Positions 16,788-24,023 of a stretch of DNA of 64,000 nt are shown here, in pieces. Position 1 is the first letter of the stretch. Each line of letters begins with the position of its first letter. This DNA comes from Amycolatopsis vastitatis (GTDB lineage: Bacteria; Actinomycetota; Actinomycetes; Mycobacteriales; Pseudonocardiaceae): assembly GCF_002234595.1 (NCBI RefSeq), contig NZ_NMUL01000045.1:1-64000 (forward strand). The letters are read 5' to 3'. The notes beneath the pieces were generated by a model. The model had not been told where the DNA came from and made no database searches. It worked only from the letters and a program-made list of their open reading frames with translations. The translations under genes were made by a program, and so were the position numbers.

Positions 16788-17578
16788 CACATGGCCTTCG
16801 GCGGGACGATCCGCAGGTAGATCGCGGTGAGCACGACGTTGATGAGGAACAGCAGCAGGAACGTGATGACCACGGCCTGGTTGACGGCGTCGCCGACGCC
16901 CTTCGGCCCGCCCGCCGGGTTCAGCCCGCGGAAGGCGGCGACGACCCCGGCGACGAAGCCGTACAGCAGCGCCTTGATCTCGCTGACCCAGAGGTCCGGC
17001 ACCTGCGCGAGGGCGTTGAAGCTGGCCAGGTACGCCCCGGGTGTGCCGCCCTGCAGGACGACGTTGAAGAAGTAGCCGCCGAGCACGCCGACGACGCTGA
17101 CCAAGCCGTTGAGCAGCACCGAAACCACCATCGCGGCGAGCACGCGCGGCACGATGAGACGCTGGATCGGGTTGACGCCGAGGACTTCCATGGCGTCGAT
17201 CTCTTCGCGGATCTTGCGCGCTCCGATGTCCGCGCAGACCGCGCTGCCGCCCGCGCCCGCGACGAGCAGCGCGGTGATCAGCGGGCTGGCCTGCTGCACG
17301 ATGGCCAGCGCGCTGGCCGCGCCGGTGAACGACTGCGCGCCGATCTGCGCGGTCAGCGAACCGAGCTGCAGCGCGATCACCGCGCCGAACGGGATGGCCA
17401 CCAGTGCCGTCGGGAGAATCGTGACGCTCGCGAAGAACCAGCACTGCTGGATCCACTCGCGCGCCTGGAAGGGCCGTTTGAAGATCGCGCGCAGGACTTC
17501 CCAGGAAAGCGTCGCCAAGCGGCCGACCTGGGTCAGGGCCGCAGTTCCCGGGAGCGTGCCAGTGCTGTCGCTCACCAC
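16787..17578 (-). CDS. yrbE4A: MlaE/YrbE-type permease YrbE4A
   Basis: A 263-residue permease paired with YrbE4B. Conserved features are the loop REEIDAMEVLGVNP and membrane segments such as LPTALVAIPFGAVIAL, AMVVSVLLNGLVSVVGVLGGYFF and FLLLFLINVVLTAIYL. A GGGAGG ribosome-binding site precedes the GTG. An 83-bp gap containing a tandem 13-bp repeat separates it from the upstream dehydrogenase gene, so a secondary promoter is possible there. Confidence 0.88.
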   Translation of the reverse strand: MVSDSTGTLPGTAALTQVGRLATLSWEVLRAIFKRPFQAREWIQQCWFFASVTILPTALVAIPFGAVIALQLGSLTAQIGAQSFTGAASALAIVQQASPLITALLVAGAGGSAVCADIGARKIREEIDAMEVLGVNPIQRLIVPRVLAAMVVSVLLNGLVSVVGVLGGYFFNVVLQGGTPGAYLASFNALAQVPDLWVSEIKALLYGFVAGVVAAFRGLNPAGGPKGVGDAVNQAVVITFLLLFLINVVLTAIYLRIVPPKAM

Positions 17579-17640
17579 ACCTCCCAGTAGGTCTTCGCTG
17601 ACCTCCGAGTCTTCTCCACACCCGGTGCCCGATTTTCGTT

Positions 17641-17666
17641 AGCGGTGTTTACTAGCGATGTTTACT
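17641..17666 (-). repeat. Tandem 13-bp repeat upstream of yrbE4A
   Basis: On the minus strand AGTAAACATCGCT is followed directly by AGTAAACACCGCT (12 of 13 identical). The first copy includes the TAA stop of the upstream dehydrogenase. It lies about 60-85 bp before the yrbE4A start, a position suited to an operator, but no known regulator was matched. Confidence 0.6.
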
Positions 17667-18423
17667 GCAAATTGAGCGCGTGTGTCGCCGTGGACCCGCC
17701 GTCCACCACGAACTCCGCTCCCGTGCAGTACGCGCTCTCGTCGCTGGCCAGGAACAACACCAGCTTGGCGACGTCCTCGGGCTGCCCGACCCGCCGCAGC
17801 GCGACCTTCTTCCCGACGTACGACATGTCGACTTTCTGGCCGCCCGCCGCGGTCTCGACCATCTTGGTGTCGATCGCGCCGGGGTGCACGGAGTTGACGC
17901 GGATGTGCTTCTTGCCGAGCTCCATGGCCGCGACCTTGGTCATGCCGCGGATGGCGAACTTGCTCGCGGTGTAGGCGACGAGGTAGGGCATCCCGGCCAG
18001 TCCCTCCACAGAGGACACGTTGACGATGGAGCCACCGCCGGCGGCGGTCATCGGTTCAACGACCGAACGCATGCCGAGAAACGCCCCGATCTGGTTGACC
18101 CGGATGACGCGCTCGTAATCGGCCAGCGTCGTCTTGCCGAGCTCGGAGAAATGGAGGATCCCCGCGTTGTTGACCAGCACGTTCGGGGCGCCGAACTCGG
18201 TGGTGGCGCGCTCGACCGCGGCCGTCCAGCCGTCCTCGTCGCCGACGTCGAGGTGCTGGTAGACGGCCTGCTCGCCGAGCTCGGCGGCCAGCTGCTTGCC
18301 CTCGTCGTCGAGGATGTCGGCGATGACCACCTTCGCGCCCTCGGCGACGAACGCGCGGGCGGCGGCCTCGCCCTGCCCGCGGGCGGCCCCGGTGATCAGG
18401 GCGATCTTCCCGTCCAGCCTCAC
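17662..18423 (-). CDS. Short-chain dehydrogenase, hydroxysteroid dehydrogenase-like
   Basis: A 253-residue classical SDR with a GTG start. The cofactor motif TGAARGQG (residues 11-18), NNAG, and the catalytic YTASK with an upstream serine (NVSSVEG) are intact. The family includes 3-alpha/20-beta-hydroxysteroid dehydrogenases such as FabG3 (Rv2002). Location inside a sterol-import operon supports a steroid or steroid side-chain substrate. It overlaps the upstream SDR by 4 bp (GTGA). It is an extra gene compared with the M. tuberculosis mce4 order. Confidence 0.82.
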   Translation of the reverse strand: MRLDGKIALITGAARGQGEAAARAFVAEGAKVVIADILDDEGKQLAAELGEQAVYQHLDVGDEDGWTAAVERATTEFGAPNVLVNNAGILHFSELGKTTLADYERVIRVNQIGAFLGMRSVVEPMTAAGGGSIVNVSSVEGLAGMPYLVAYTASKFAIRGMTKVAAMELGKKHIRVNSVHPGAIDTKMVETAAGGQKVDMSYVGKKVALRRVGQPEDVAKLVLFLASDESAYCTGAEFVVDGGSTATHALNLQ

Positions 18424-19286
18424 GACTCCTCCAGGATCTCGGTGACGGCGAACATCCGTGCGGGATCGCGTTCGGCGAAGAACGCGCTCACGGTGGTTTC
18501 GAGCTCGTCGAGCCCCCAGCGCCGCTCGATCCGCGGAGGTTCGACCAAGGCGACCGTTCCGCCGTGCACCACGAACACCTGGCCGTTGACGTGCTCGGCC
18601 GCGGGGGAAGCGAGGTAGGCGACGAACGGGGTGACGTGGTCGACCGAAAGGGGATCGGCGCCGGCTGTAGTGTTCTCAGGAGCGGCGCCGAACACGCCCT
18701 CGGTCATCGCCGTCCGCGCGCGCGGGCAGATCGCGTTGGCGCGGACGCCGTACTTGGCCAGGCCGCGGGCGGCCGACACGGTGAGCGCGGCGATCCCCGC
18801 CTTCGCCGCCGCGTAGTTGGGCTGGCCCGGGGAGCCGAAGAGGAACGCCTCCGACGCGGTGTTGACGAGCCGCCCGTACACCGGCTTCCCGTCCGCTTTG
18901 GACTTGTCGCGCCAGTGCTTCGCGGCGTTGCGGGACAACAGGAAGTGCCCGCGCAGGTGGACGCGGAGCACGGTGTCCCAATCGTCGTCGGACATCGAGA
19001 ACAGCATGCGGTCGCGGACCACGCCGGCGTTGTTGACCACGATGTCGAGCCCGCCGAGGTCGAGCGCGGCCTGGACGAGGGCGTCGGCCGTGGCCCGCTC
19101 CCCGACGTCACCGGCGACCGCGACCGCCTTGCCACCCGCCGTCTCGATCTCGTCGACGACGTCTTTCGGCTCGCTGATGTCGTTGACGACGACGGTGGCG
19201 CCGCGCGCGGCGAGCGCGAGCGCTTCGGCCCGCCCCAGCCCTGCGGCCGCCCCCGTTACGATCGCTGTCCTGCCGGTCAGGCTCAC
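18420..19286 (-). CDS. Short-chain dehydrogenase, Hsd4A-like
   Basis: A 288-residue SDR. TGAAAGLG (residues 11-18), NNAG, a serine in NTASEAFLFG and YAAAK form the cofactor site and catalytic triad. In M. tuberculosis the gene directly upstream of yrbE4A is hsd4A (Rv3502c), proposed to act in sterol side-chain beta-oxidation as a hydroxyacyl-CoA/17-beta-hydroxysteroid dehydrogenase. The same position here makes that the best assignment. It is the first gene of the leftward mce4 transcript. Confidence 0.8.
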   Translation of the reverse strand: MSLTGRTAIVTGAAAGLGRAEALALAARGATVVVNDISEPKDVVDEIETAGGKAVAVAGDVGERATADALVQAALDLGGLDIVVNNAGVVRDRMLFSMSDDDWDTVLRVHLRGHFLLSRNAAKHWRDKSKADGKPVYGRLVNTASEAFLFGSPGQPNYAAAKAGIAALTVSAARGLAKYGVRANAICPRARTAMTEGVFGAAPENTTAGADPLSVDHVTPFVAYLASPAAEHVNGQVFVVHGGTVALVEPPRIERRWGLDELETTVSAFFAERDPARMFAVTEILEES

Positions 19287-19325
19287 CGCGGGTCCTCCTC
19301 GTCGAGTCCTGGATCTGGCCTACAG

Positions 19326-19339
19326 TAGAATCTGTTCTC
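19326..19339. promoter_or_regulatory. Imperfect KstR-type operator before the mce4 operon
   Basis: TAGAATCTGTTCTC differs at two positions from the KstR core TAGAACnnGTTCTA. It is 40 bp upstream of the hsd4A-like start, where repression of the sterol-import operon would be expected. Confidence 0.55.
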
Positions 19340-19368
19340 GTTCAGAGCAACCCTTTGAGTGAACGGCG

Positions 19369-19560
19369 CTAACCAATCGTGAACAGGGCGTTCTTCGGAC
19401 AGCCCTTGATCGCGTCAGAAACACGTTCTACCTGGTCGACAGGCACCGCGCCGGGCCGGATGACGAGTTCTTCGTCGTCGTCCAGGTCGAAGACGTCGGG
19501 CGCGAACCCCACGCACACCGCGTTCGCCTCGCAGAGCGAACGATCGACTCCGATCTCCAT
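19369..19560 (-). CDS. fdxD: FdxD-type ferredoxin
   Basis: A 63-residue ferredoxin starting at the ATG at 19560, preceded by GGAGGAAGC. Three cysteines in LCEANAVC and GCPKNALF fit a single 3Fe-4S (or 4Fe-4S) cluster. The sequence pattern and its place beside fadE26-like and hsd4A-like genes match Rv3503c (fdxD). It would supply electrons to a cytochrome P450 or another oxygenase; no P450 is in this window. Confidence 0.82.
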   Translation of the reverse strand: MEIGVDRSLCEANAVCVGFAPDVFDLDDDEELVIRPGAVPVDQVERVSDAIKGCPKNALFTIG

Positions 19561-19589
19561 GCTTCCTCCGCCGTGAGAGTCCTGGTACA

Positions 19590-19607
19590 ACTAGAACAGG
19601 TTCTAGT
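19590..19607. promoter_or_regulatory. KstR-type operator in the divergent fdxD/fadE26 promoter
   Basis: ACTAGAACAGGTTCTAGT is a perfect palindrome apart from its central AG, and contains the TAGAACnnGTTCTA core recognised by the sterol-catabolism repressor KstR. It lies between the fdxD and fadE26-like start codons and could control both. Confidence 0.82.
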
Positions 19608-19630
19608 GTAACGCCGGATCGGGGTGACGG

Positions 19631-20794
19631 GTGCGGATCGACTACACGCCGGAGCAGCAGGCGCTGGCGGCCGAGCTTCGGGAGTACTTCGCCGAACTGA
19701 TGACGCCCGAACGCCGTGACGGTCTCCGCTCGGGCGGCGGTGAGTACGGCGACGGCCTGGCGTACAAGGAGATCGTCCGGCAGCTGGGCAAGGACGGCTG
19801 GCTCGCGCTGGGCTGGCCCCGCGAGTACGGCGGGCAGGCCCGGTCGATGCTCGACCAGCTCATCTTCACCGACGAAGCGGCCGTCGCCGGGGTGCCGGTC
19901 CCCTTCCTCACGGTGAACACGGTCGGGCCGACCATCATGCGCTACGGCACCGACGAGCAGAAGGCGTTCTACCTGCCGAAGATCGCCGCCGGCGAGCTGC
20001 ACTTCTCGATCGGCTACTCCGAGCCCGAGGCCGGCACCGACCTGGCGTCGCTGCGGACGCGCGCCGAGCGCGACGGCGACGAGTACGTCGTCACCGGGCA
20101 GAAGATGTGGACCAGCCTGATCGAGTACGCCGACTACGTCTGGCTCGCTGTCCGGACGGATCCGGACGCGAAGAAGCACCGCGGGCTGTCGATCCTCATC
20201 GTGCCGACGTCGGCTCCCGGGTTTTCGTGGACCAAGGTGCACACGGTCGCGGGCGCCGGGACGAGCGCGACGTACTACGACGGCGTGCGCGTGCCGATGT
20301 CCGCACGCGTCGCCGAGGAGAACGCGGGCTGGCCGCTGATCACCAACCAGCTCAACCACGAGCGCGTCGCGCTGACGTCGTCGGCGCCGGTCCGCAAGGC
20401 CCTCGCCGACGTGCTGGAGTGGGCGAAGGAGACCGGCGCCATCGACCACGAATGGGTGCGGCTGCACCTCGCGCGGGTGCACGCGGGCGCGGAGTACCTG
20501 AAGCTGCGGAACTGGCGGATCGCCTGGGCCGCGGCGGCGAGCGAGCTCGGCCCGGCGGAGGCGTCGGCGACGAAGGTGTTCGGCACGGAGTTCGCGATCG
20601 AGGCCTACCGGCTGCTGATGGAGGTGCTCGGCGCGGCCGCCGTCGTCCGCGAAGGCTCGCCGGGCGCGGTGCTGGCCGGGCGCATCGAACGGCTGCACCG
20701 CTCGGCGCTGATCCTCACCTTCGGCGGCGGCACCAACGAGATCCAGCGCGACATGATCGCCGCCACCGCCCTCGGCCTGCCCGTCACGCGCTAG
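19631..20794 (+). CDS. Acyl-CoA dehydrogenase, FadE26/ChsE4-like
   Basis: A 387-residue acyl-CoA dehydrogenase. Family motifs are GYSEPEAGTDLASL (flavin and substrate contact), TGQKMWTS, and the C-terminal FGGGTNEIQRDMIA. In M. tuberculosis FadE26 and FadE27 form an alpha2beta2 enzyme (ChsE4-ChsE5) that dehydrogenates sterol side-chain CoA esters. The GTG at 19631 is chosen because it is the first start after the KstR-type operator. The gene is followed by its partner after 8 bp. Confidence 0.85.
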   Translation: MRIDYTPEQQALAAELREYFAELMTPERRDGLRSGGGEYGDGLAYKEIVRQLGKDGWLALGWPREYGGQARSMLDQLIFTDEAAVAGVPVPFLTVNTVGPTIMRYGTDEQKAFYLPKIAAGELHFSIGYSEPEAGTDLASLRTRAERDGDEYVVTGQKMWTSLIEYADYVWLAVRTDPDAKKHRGLSILIVPTSAPGFSWTKVHTVAGAGTSATYYDGVRVPMSARVAEENAGWPLITNQLNHERVALTSSAPVRKALADVLEWAKETGAIDHEWVRLHLARVHAGAEYLKLRNWRIAWAAAASELGPAEASATKVFGTEFAIEAYRLLMEVLGAAAVVREGSPGAVLAGRIERLHRSALILTFGGGTNEIQRDMIAATALGLPVTR

Positions 20795-20802
20795 GAGCGT
20801 CC

Positions 20803-21831
20803 ATGGACTTCACCCCTTCCGAGGCGTCGGCCGACCTCGCCGCGCTGACCCGGCGGATCCTCGCCGACAAGGTCACCCACACCCCGCACGGCACCGGCGG
20901 CTTCGACGCTCCCTTGTGGACGGCACTCGGCCAGGCGGGCGTGCTCGACGCGGGCCTGCCGTCGTCGCTGGGCGGCGGCGGGTTCGGGCTGCTGGAACAG
21001 TGCGCGGTGCTCACCGAGATCGGCCGCGCGGTGGCGGCGGTCCCCTATCTCCCGTCGATCACGATGGCGGCGTCGGCGCTGGCCGAGTTCGGCACCCCGC
21101 AGCTGGTGGACCGCTGGGTGCTGCCCGTCCTGCGGGGAGAACGCGTTCTCGCCGTCGCCCTGTCGGGGTTCACCGCCGCGGACGGCCGGGTGTCGGGCAG
21201 CGAGCCCGCGGTGGCCTTCGGCGCGTTCGCGCACGGCTTCCTGGTGGCCACCCCCGGCGAGGTGTTCCTGGTCGACGCGGCCGCGTCCGGAGTCACGGTG
21301 CGGCCGCAGCAGACGACCGATCACGCGGACGCCTGCCTGCTGGAACTGTCCGACGTCCCCGGGATTTCGCTGGGCGACATCGGCGAGTGGCTGCGCCTGC
21401 GCGGAACCGTCGGCGTCTGCGCGCAGCAGCTCGGCGTGGTCGAGCGGTCGCTGGAGCTGACGGCGGCCTACGCGGCCGAGCGGAAGCAGTTCGACCACGT
21501 CATCGGCGGGTTCCAGGCGGTCCGCCAGCGCCTCGCGGACGCCTACCTCGACGTCGAAGCGATCCGCCTGACGACGCTCCAGGCCGCGTGGCGGCTGGCG
21601 TCGGGCCTCCCGGCCGCGGAAGCCGCCGCGACGGCCAAGTTCTGGGCGGCCGAGGCGGGCCACCGGGTGGCCCACACGACGGTCCACGTCCACGGCGGCG
21701 TCGGCATCGACGTCGACCACGTGGTGCACCGGTACTTCACGGCGGCGAAACGCCTGGAGTTCCTGCTGGGCCCGGCGACCCCGCAGCTGCTGGCCCTGGG
21801 GGAGCTGCTCGCCGGGCCGCCGCGCGGGTGA
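20803..21831 (+). CDS. Acyl-CoA dehydrogenase, FadE27/ChsE5-like
   Basis: A 342-residue partner subunit of the preceding enzyme, starting at ATG 20803 with GGAG upstream. It has the shorter, more divergent sequence expected of the second subunit: GVCAQQLGVVERSLELTAAY, AERKQFDHVIGGFQAVRQRL and VHGGVGIDVDHVVHRYF are recognisable ACAD elements. Its last 95 bp overlap the 3' end of the opposing WYL regulator gene. Confidence 0.85.
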   Translation: MDFTPSEASADLAALTRRILADKVTHTPHGTGGFDAPLWTALGQAGVLDAGLPSSLGGGGFGLLEQCAVLTEIGRAVAAVPYLPSITMAASALAEFGTPQLVDRWVLPVLRGERVLAVALSGFTAADGRVSGSEPAVAFGAFAHGFLVATPGEVFLVDAAASGVTVRPQQTTDHADACLLELSDVPGISLGDIGEWLRLRGTVGVCAQQLGVVERSLELTAAYAAERKQFDHVIGGFQAVRQRLADAYLDVEAIRLTTLQAAWRLASGLPAAEAAATAKFWAAEAGHRVAHTTVHVHGGVGIDVDHVVHRYFTAAKRLEFLLGPATPQLLALGELLAGPPRG

Positions 21832-22780
21832 ACCGGGCGGCCAGTGTCTTGACGTGCTCGACGAGCTCCGGCGGCTCGTGCACCTCGAAGTCGAAGCCCT
21901 TGCCTGCCACGTAGATGGCCAGCTCGTCCAGCGAGTCGGAGCCGGCGCGAAGTGTGCAGCGGTGCTCGTCGACCGGCTCCAGCGCTCCGGTCGTCGGCGC
22001 GATGCGCTCCGCCGCGGTCTCCGCGCTGACGTGCAGGGTGATCCGGGCCTGGTAGCGGTAGGCCGAGGTCGAGATCGCGCGTGAGGTGTAGCCGCCGAGA
22101 TCCGGGTCGGGCGGTGTGCGCGGGGTGAACCGCGGGCCGGTGGGCGTGCGCGGCTCGAGGCGGTCCACGCGGTAGGTGCGCCAGTCGCCGCGGTCGACGT
22201 CCCAGCCGATGAGGTACCAGCGCCGCCCGGTGTGCACCAGCCGGTGCGGTTCGGTCGTGCGGACGCTCGCGGTTCCGTCGTGGCTGCGGTAGTCGAAGCG
22301 CAGGCGCAGCGCGTCGCGGCAGGCGGCGGCGATCGCGGTGAGCGTGTCCGGGTCGGCGGTCGGGCCGGTGTTGGCCAGCGGCACCACCGCCGACTGCAGG
22401 GCGTTGACCCGGTGGCGCAGCCGCGACGGCAGCACCTGTTCGAGCTTCGCCAGTGCCCGCACCGACGTCTCCTCGATGCCGGTGATCGAGCCGCCTGCCG
22501 CGGTGCGCAGGCCCATCGCGACCGCGACGGCCTCGTCGTCGTCCAGCAGCAGCGGCGGCAGGTCCGCGCCGGCGCCCAGGCGGTAGCCGGCGGTGCCGGC
22601 CGTCGCCAGCACGGGGTAGCCGAGGGCGCGCAGCCGCTCGACGTCGCGGCGCACCGTCCGCGGCGTGATCTCCAGCCGTTCGGCCAGTTCGGCCCCGGAC
22701 CAGTCGCGCCGGGTCTGCAACAAGGAGAGCAGGCGCAGCAGCCGCGCGGAGGTTTCCCACATGGTTTCGCAGTCTGCCAT
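21737..22780 (-). CDS. WYL-domain transcriptional regulator (YafY-like)
   Basis: A 347-residue regulator with an N-terminal winged HTH (LLSLLQTRRDWSGAELAERL, TVRRDVERLRALGYPV) and a WYL domain (PHRLVHTGRRWYLIGWDVDRG followed by a YRVDRLEP strand). WYL proteins sense small ligands or nucleic acids. It is divergent from an epoxide hydrolase with a 46-bp gap containing an inverted repeat, so it probably controls that gene and itself. The ATG at 22762 (MWETSARLL) is an equally good start. The proline/alanine-rich tail overlaps fadE27. Confidence 0.8.
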   Translation of the reverse strand: MADCETMWETSARLLRLLSLLQTRRDWSGAELAERLEITPRTVRRDVERLRALGYPVLATAGTAGYRLGAGADLPPLLLDDDEAVAVAMGLRTAAGGSITGIEETSVRALAKLEQVLPSRLRHRVNALQSAVVPLANTGPTADPDTLTAIAAACRDALRLRFDYRSHDGTASVRTTEPHRLVHTGRRWYLIGWDVDRGDWRTYRVDRLEPRTPTGPRFTPRTPPDPDLGGYTSRAISTSAYRYQARITLHVSAETAAERIAPTTGALEPVDEHRCTLRAGSDSLDELAIYVAGKGFDFEVHEPPELVEHVKTLAARFTRAAARRAAPPGPAAAGSPGPAGTPGVSPP

Positions 22781-22785
22781 CCGCC

Positions 22786-22815
22786 TAGGACCGAAGTTGA
22801 CCTAACCGCGTCCTA
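22786..22815. promoter_or_regulatory. Inverted repeat, probable WYL-regulator operator
   Basis: TAGGAC (22786-22791) and GTCCTA (22810-22815) are perfect inverted half-sites separated by 18 bp. They fill the divergent promoter, and the right half overlaps the TAACGT -10 element of the epoxide hydrolase. Confidence 0.55.
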
Positions 22816-22826
22816 ACGTGGTCGGC

Positions 22827-23969
22827 ATGGAGAACAACACCGCGATCCGGCCCTTCACCATCGACGTCCCCCAGCAGGAGCTGGACGACCTGCGCGACCG
22901 GCTCGCCCGCACCCGGTGGACGACCGACCTGCCCGGCGCCGGCTGGAGCCGCGGCGTGCCCGCGAGCTACCTCAAGGAGCTGGCCGAGTACTGGCGCGAC
23001 GGCTACGACTGGCGCGTCCACGAGCGGGAGCTGAACAAGTTCCCGCAGTTCGTCACCGAGATCGACGGGCAGGACATCCACTTCCTGCACGTCCGCTCCC
23101 CCGAGCCGGACGCCCTGCCGCTGATCCTGATCCACGGCTGGCCCGGGTCGGTCGTGGAGTTCCTGAACGTCATCGGCCCGCTGGCCGACCCGCGGGCGTA
23201 CGGGGGTGATCCGGCGGACGCGTTCCACCTCGTGATCCCGTCGAACCCGGGCAGCGGCTTCTCCGGACCGACCCGCGAAGCAGGCTGGGACACCGACCGG
23301 ATCACCCGGGCGTACGCCGAGCTCATGAGCCGGCTCGGCTACGACCGCTACGGCACCCAGGGCGGCGACACCGGCGCGGTCGTCGGCCCGGGGCTCGGCC
23401 GGCTGAACTCGGACAAGGTCGTCGGCGTGCACGCGAACGGGCTCGCCGCGTTCACCGAGCCGGACGGCGAACTGACCGAAGCCGAGCAGGCCCGGCTGAA
23501 GCAGTTCCAGTACCTGCGGACCGAGCAGTCGGGCTACGTGGCGATGCAGACCACCCGGCCGCAGACCCTGGCGCACGGCCTGCACGACTCCCCCGTCGGC
23601 CAGCTGGCCTGGATCGCGGAGAAGTTCAAGGAGTGGACCGACCCCGCGGCCGAGCTGCCGGAGGACGCGGTGGACCGGGACCTGTTGCTCACCAACGTGA
23701 TGCTGTACTGGCTGACCGGCACGGCCGGCTCGTCGGCCAACTGCTACTACGAGACCGCGCACGCCGGAGCCTGGGGCGCGAGCGAGCGGTCGCCGGTGCC
23801 GACCGGTGTCGCGGTGTTCCCCGGGGACGTGTCGATCCGCGGCACCCTCGACCGCGAGCACACGATCGTGCACTGGTCCGAGTTCGGGCGCGGTGGTCAC
23901 TTCGCCGCGATGGAAGCCCCCGACCTGCTCGTCGGCGATGTCCGCGAGTTCTTCACCAAGCTGCGCTGA
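22827..23969 (+). CDS. Epoxide hydrolase family alpha/beta hydrolase
   Basis: A 380-residue enzyme with an N-terminal EHN domain (about residues 8-110) and an alpha/beta-hydrolase core. HGWPGS (103-108) forms the oxyanion hole, GGDTG carries the nucleophile D181, and the catalytic histidine lies in GRGGHFAAMEAPD near the C-terminus. It opens epoxides by water addition; the substrate is unknown. A TAACGT -10 element ends 7 nt before the ATG, so it is probably leaderless. The adjacent WYL regulator likely controls it. Confidence 0.88.
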   Translation: MENNTAIRPFTIDVPQQELDDLRDRLARTRWTTDLPGAGWSRGVPASYLKELAEYWRDGYDWRVHERELNKFPQFVTEIDGQDIHFLHVRSPEPDALPLILIHGWPGSVVEFLNVIGPLADPRAYGGDPADAFHLVIPSNPGSGFSGPTREAGWDTDRITRAYAELMSRLGYDRYGTQGGDTGAVVGPGLGRLNSDKVVGVHANGLAAFTEPDGELTEAEQARLKQFQYLRTEQSGYVAMQTTRPQTLAHGLHDSPVGQLAWIAEKFKEWTDPAAELPEDAVDRDLLLTNVMLYWLTGTAGSSANCYYETAHAGAWGASERSPVPTGVAVFPGDVSIRGTLDREHTIVHWSEFGRGGHFAAMEAPDLLVGDVREFFTKLR

Positions 23970-23982
23970 ACCGTTCCGTAGT

Positions 23983-24023
23983 CCGTGAAGGGCACGTCGA
24001 GGGACTCGATGTGCCCTTCACGG
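23983..24023. terminator. 13-bp perfect hairpin between convergent genes
   Basis: CCGTGAAGGGCAC (23983-23995) pairs exactly with 24011-24023 around a 15-nt loop. The right arm runs into the last codons of the opposing serine hydrolase. It may serve both genes as a terminator. Confidence 0.65.

Noticed and set aside
19417..19430. Third KstR-like site AGAAACACGTTCTA
   Set aside because: It is close to the KstR core but lies inside the fdxD coding sequence, where it encodes ordinary conserved residues, and it deviates at the outer base.
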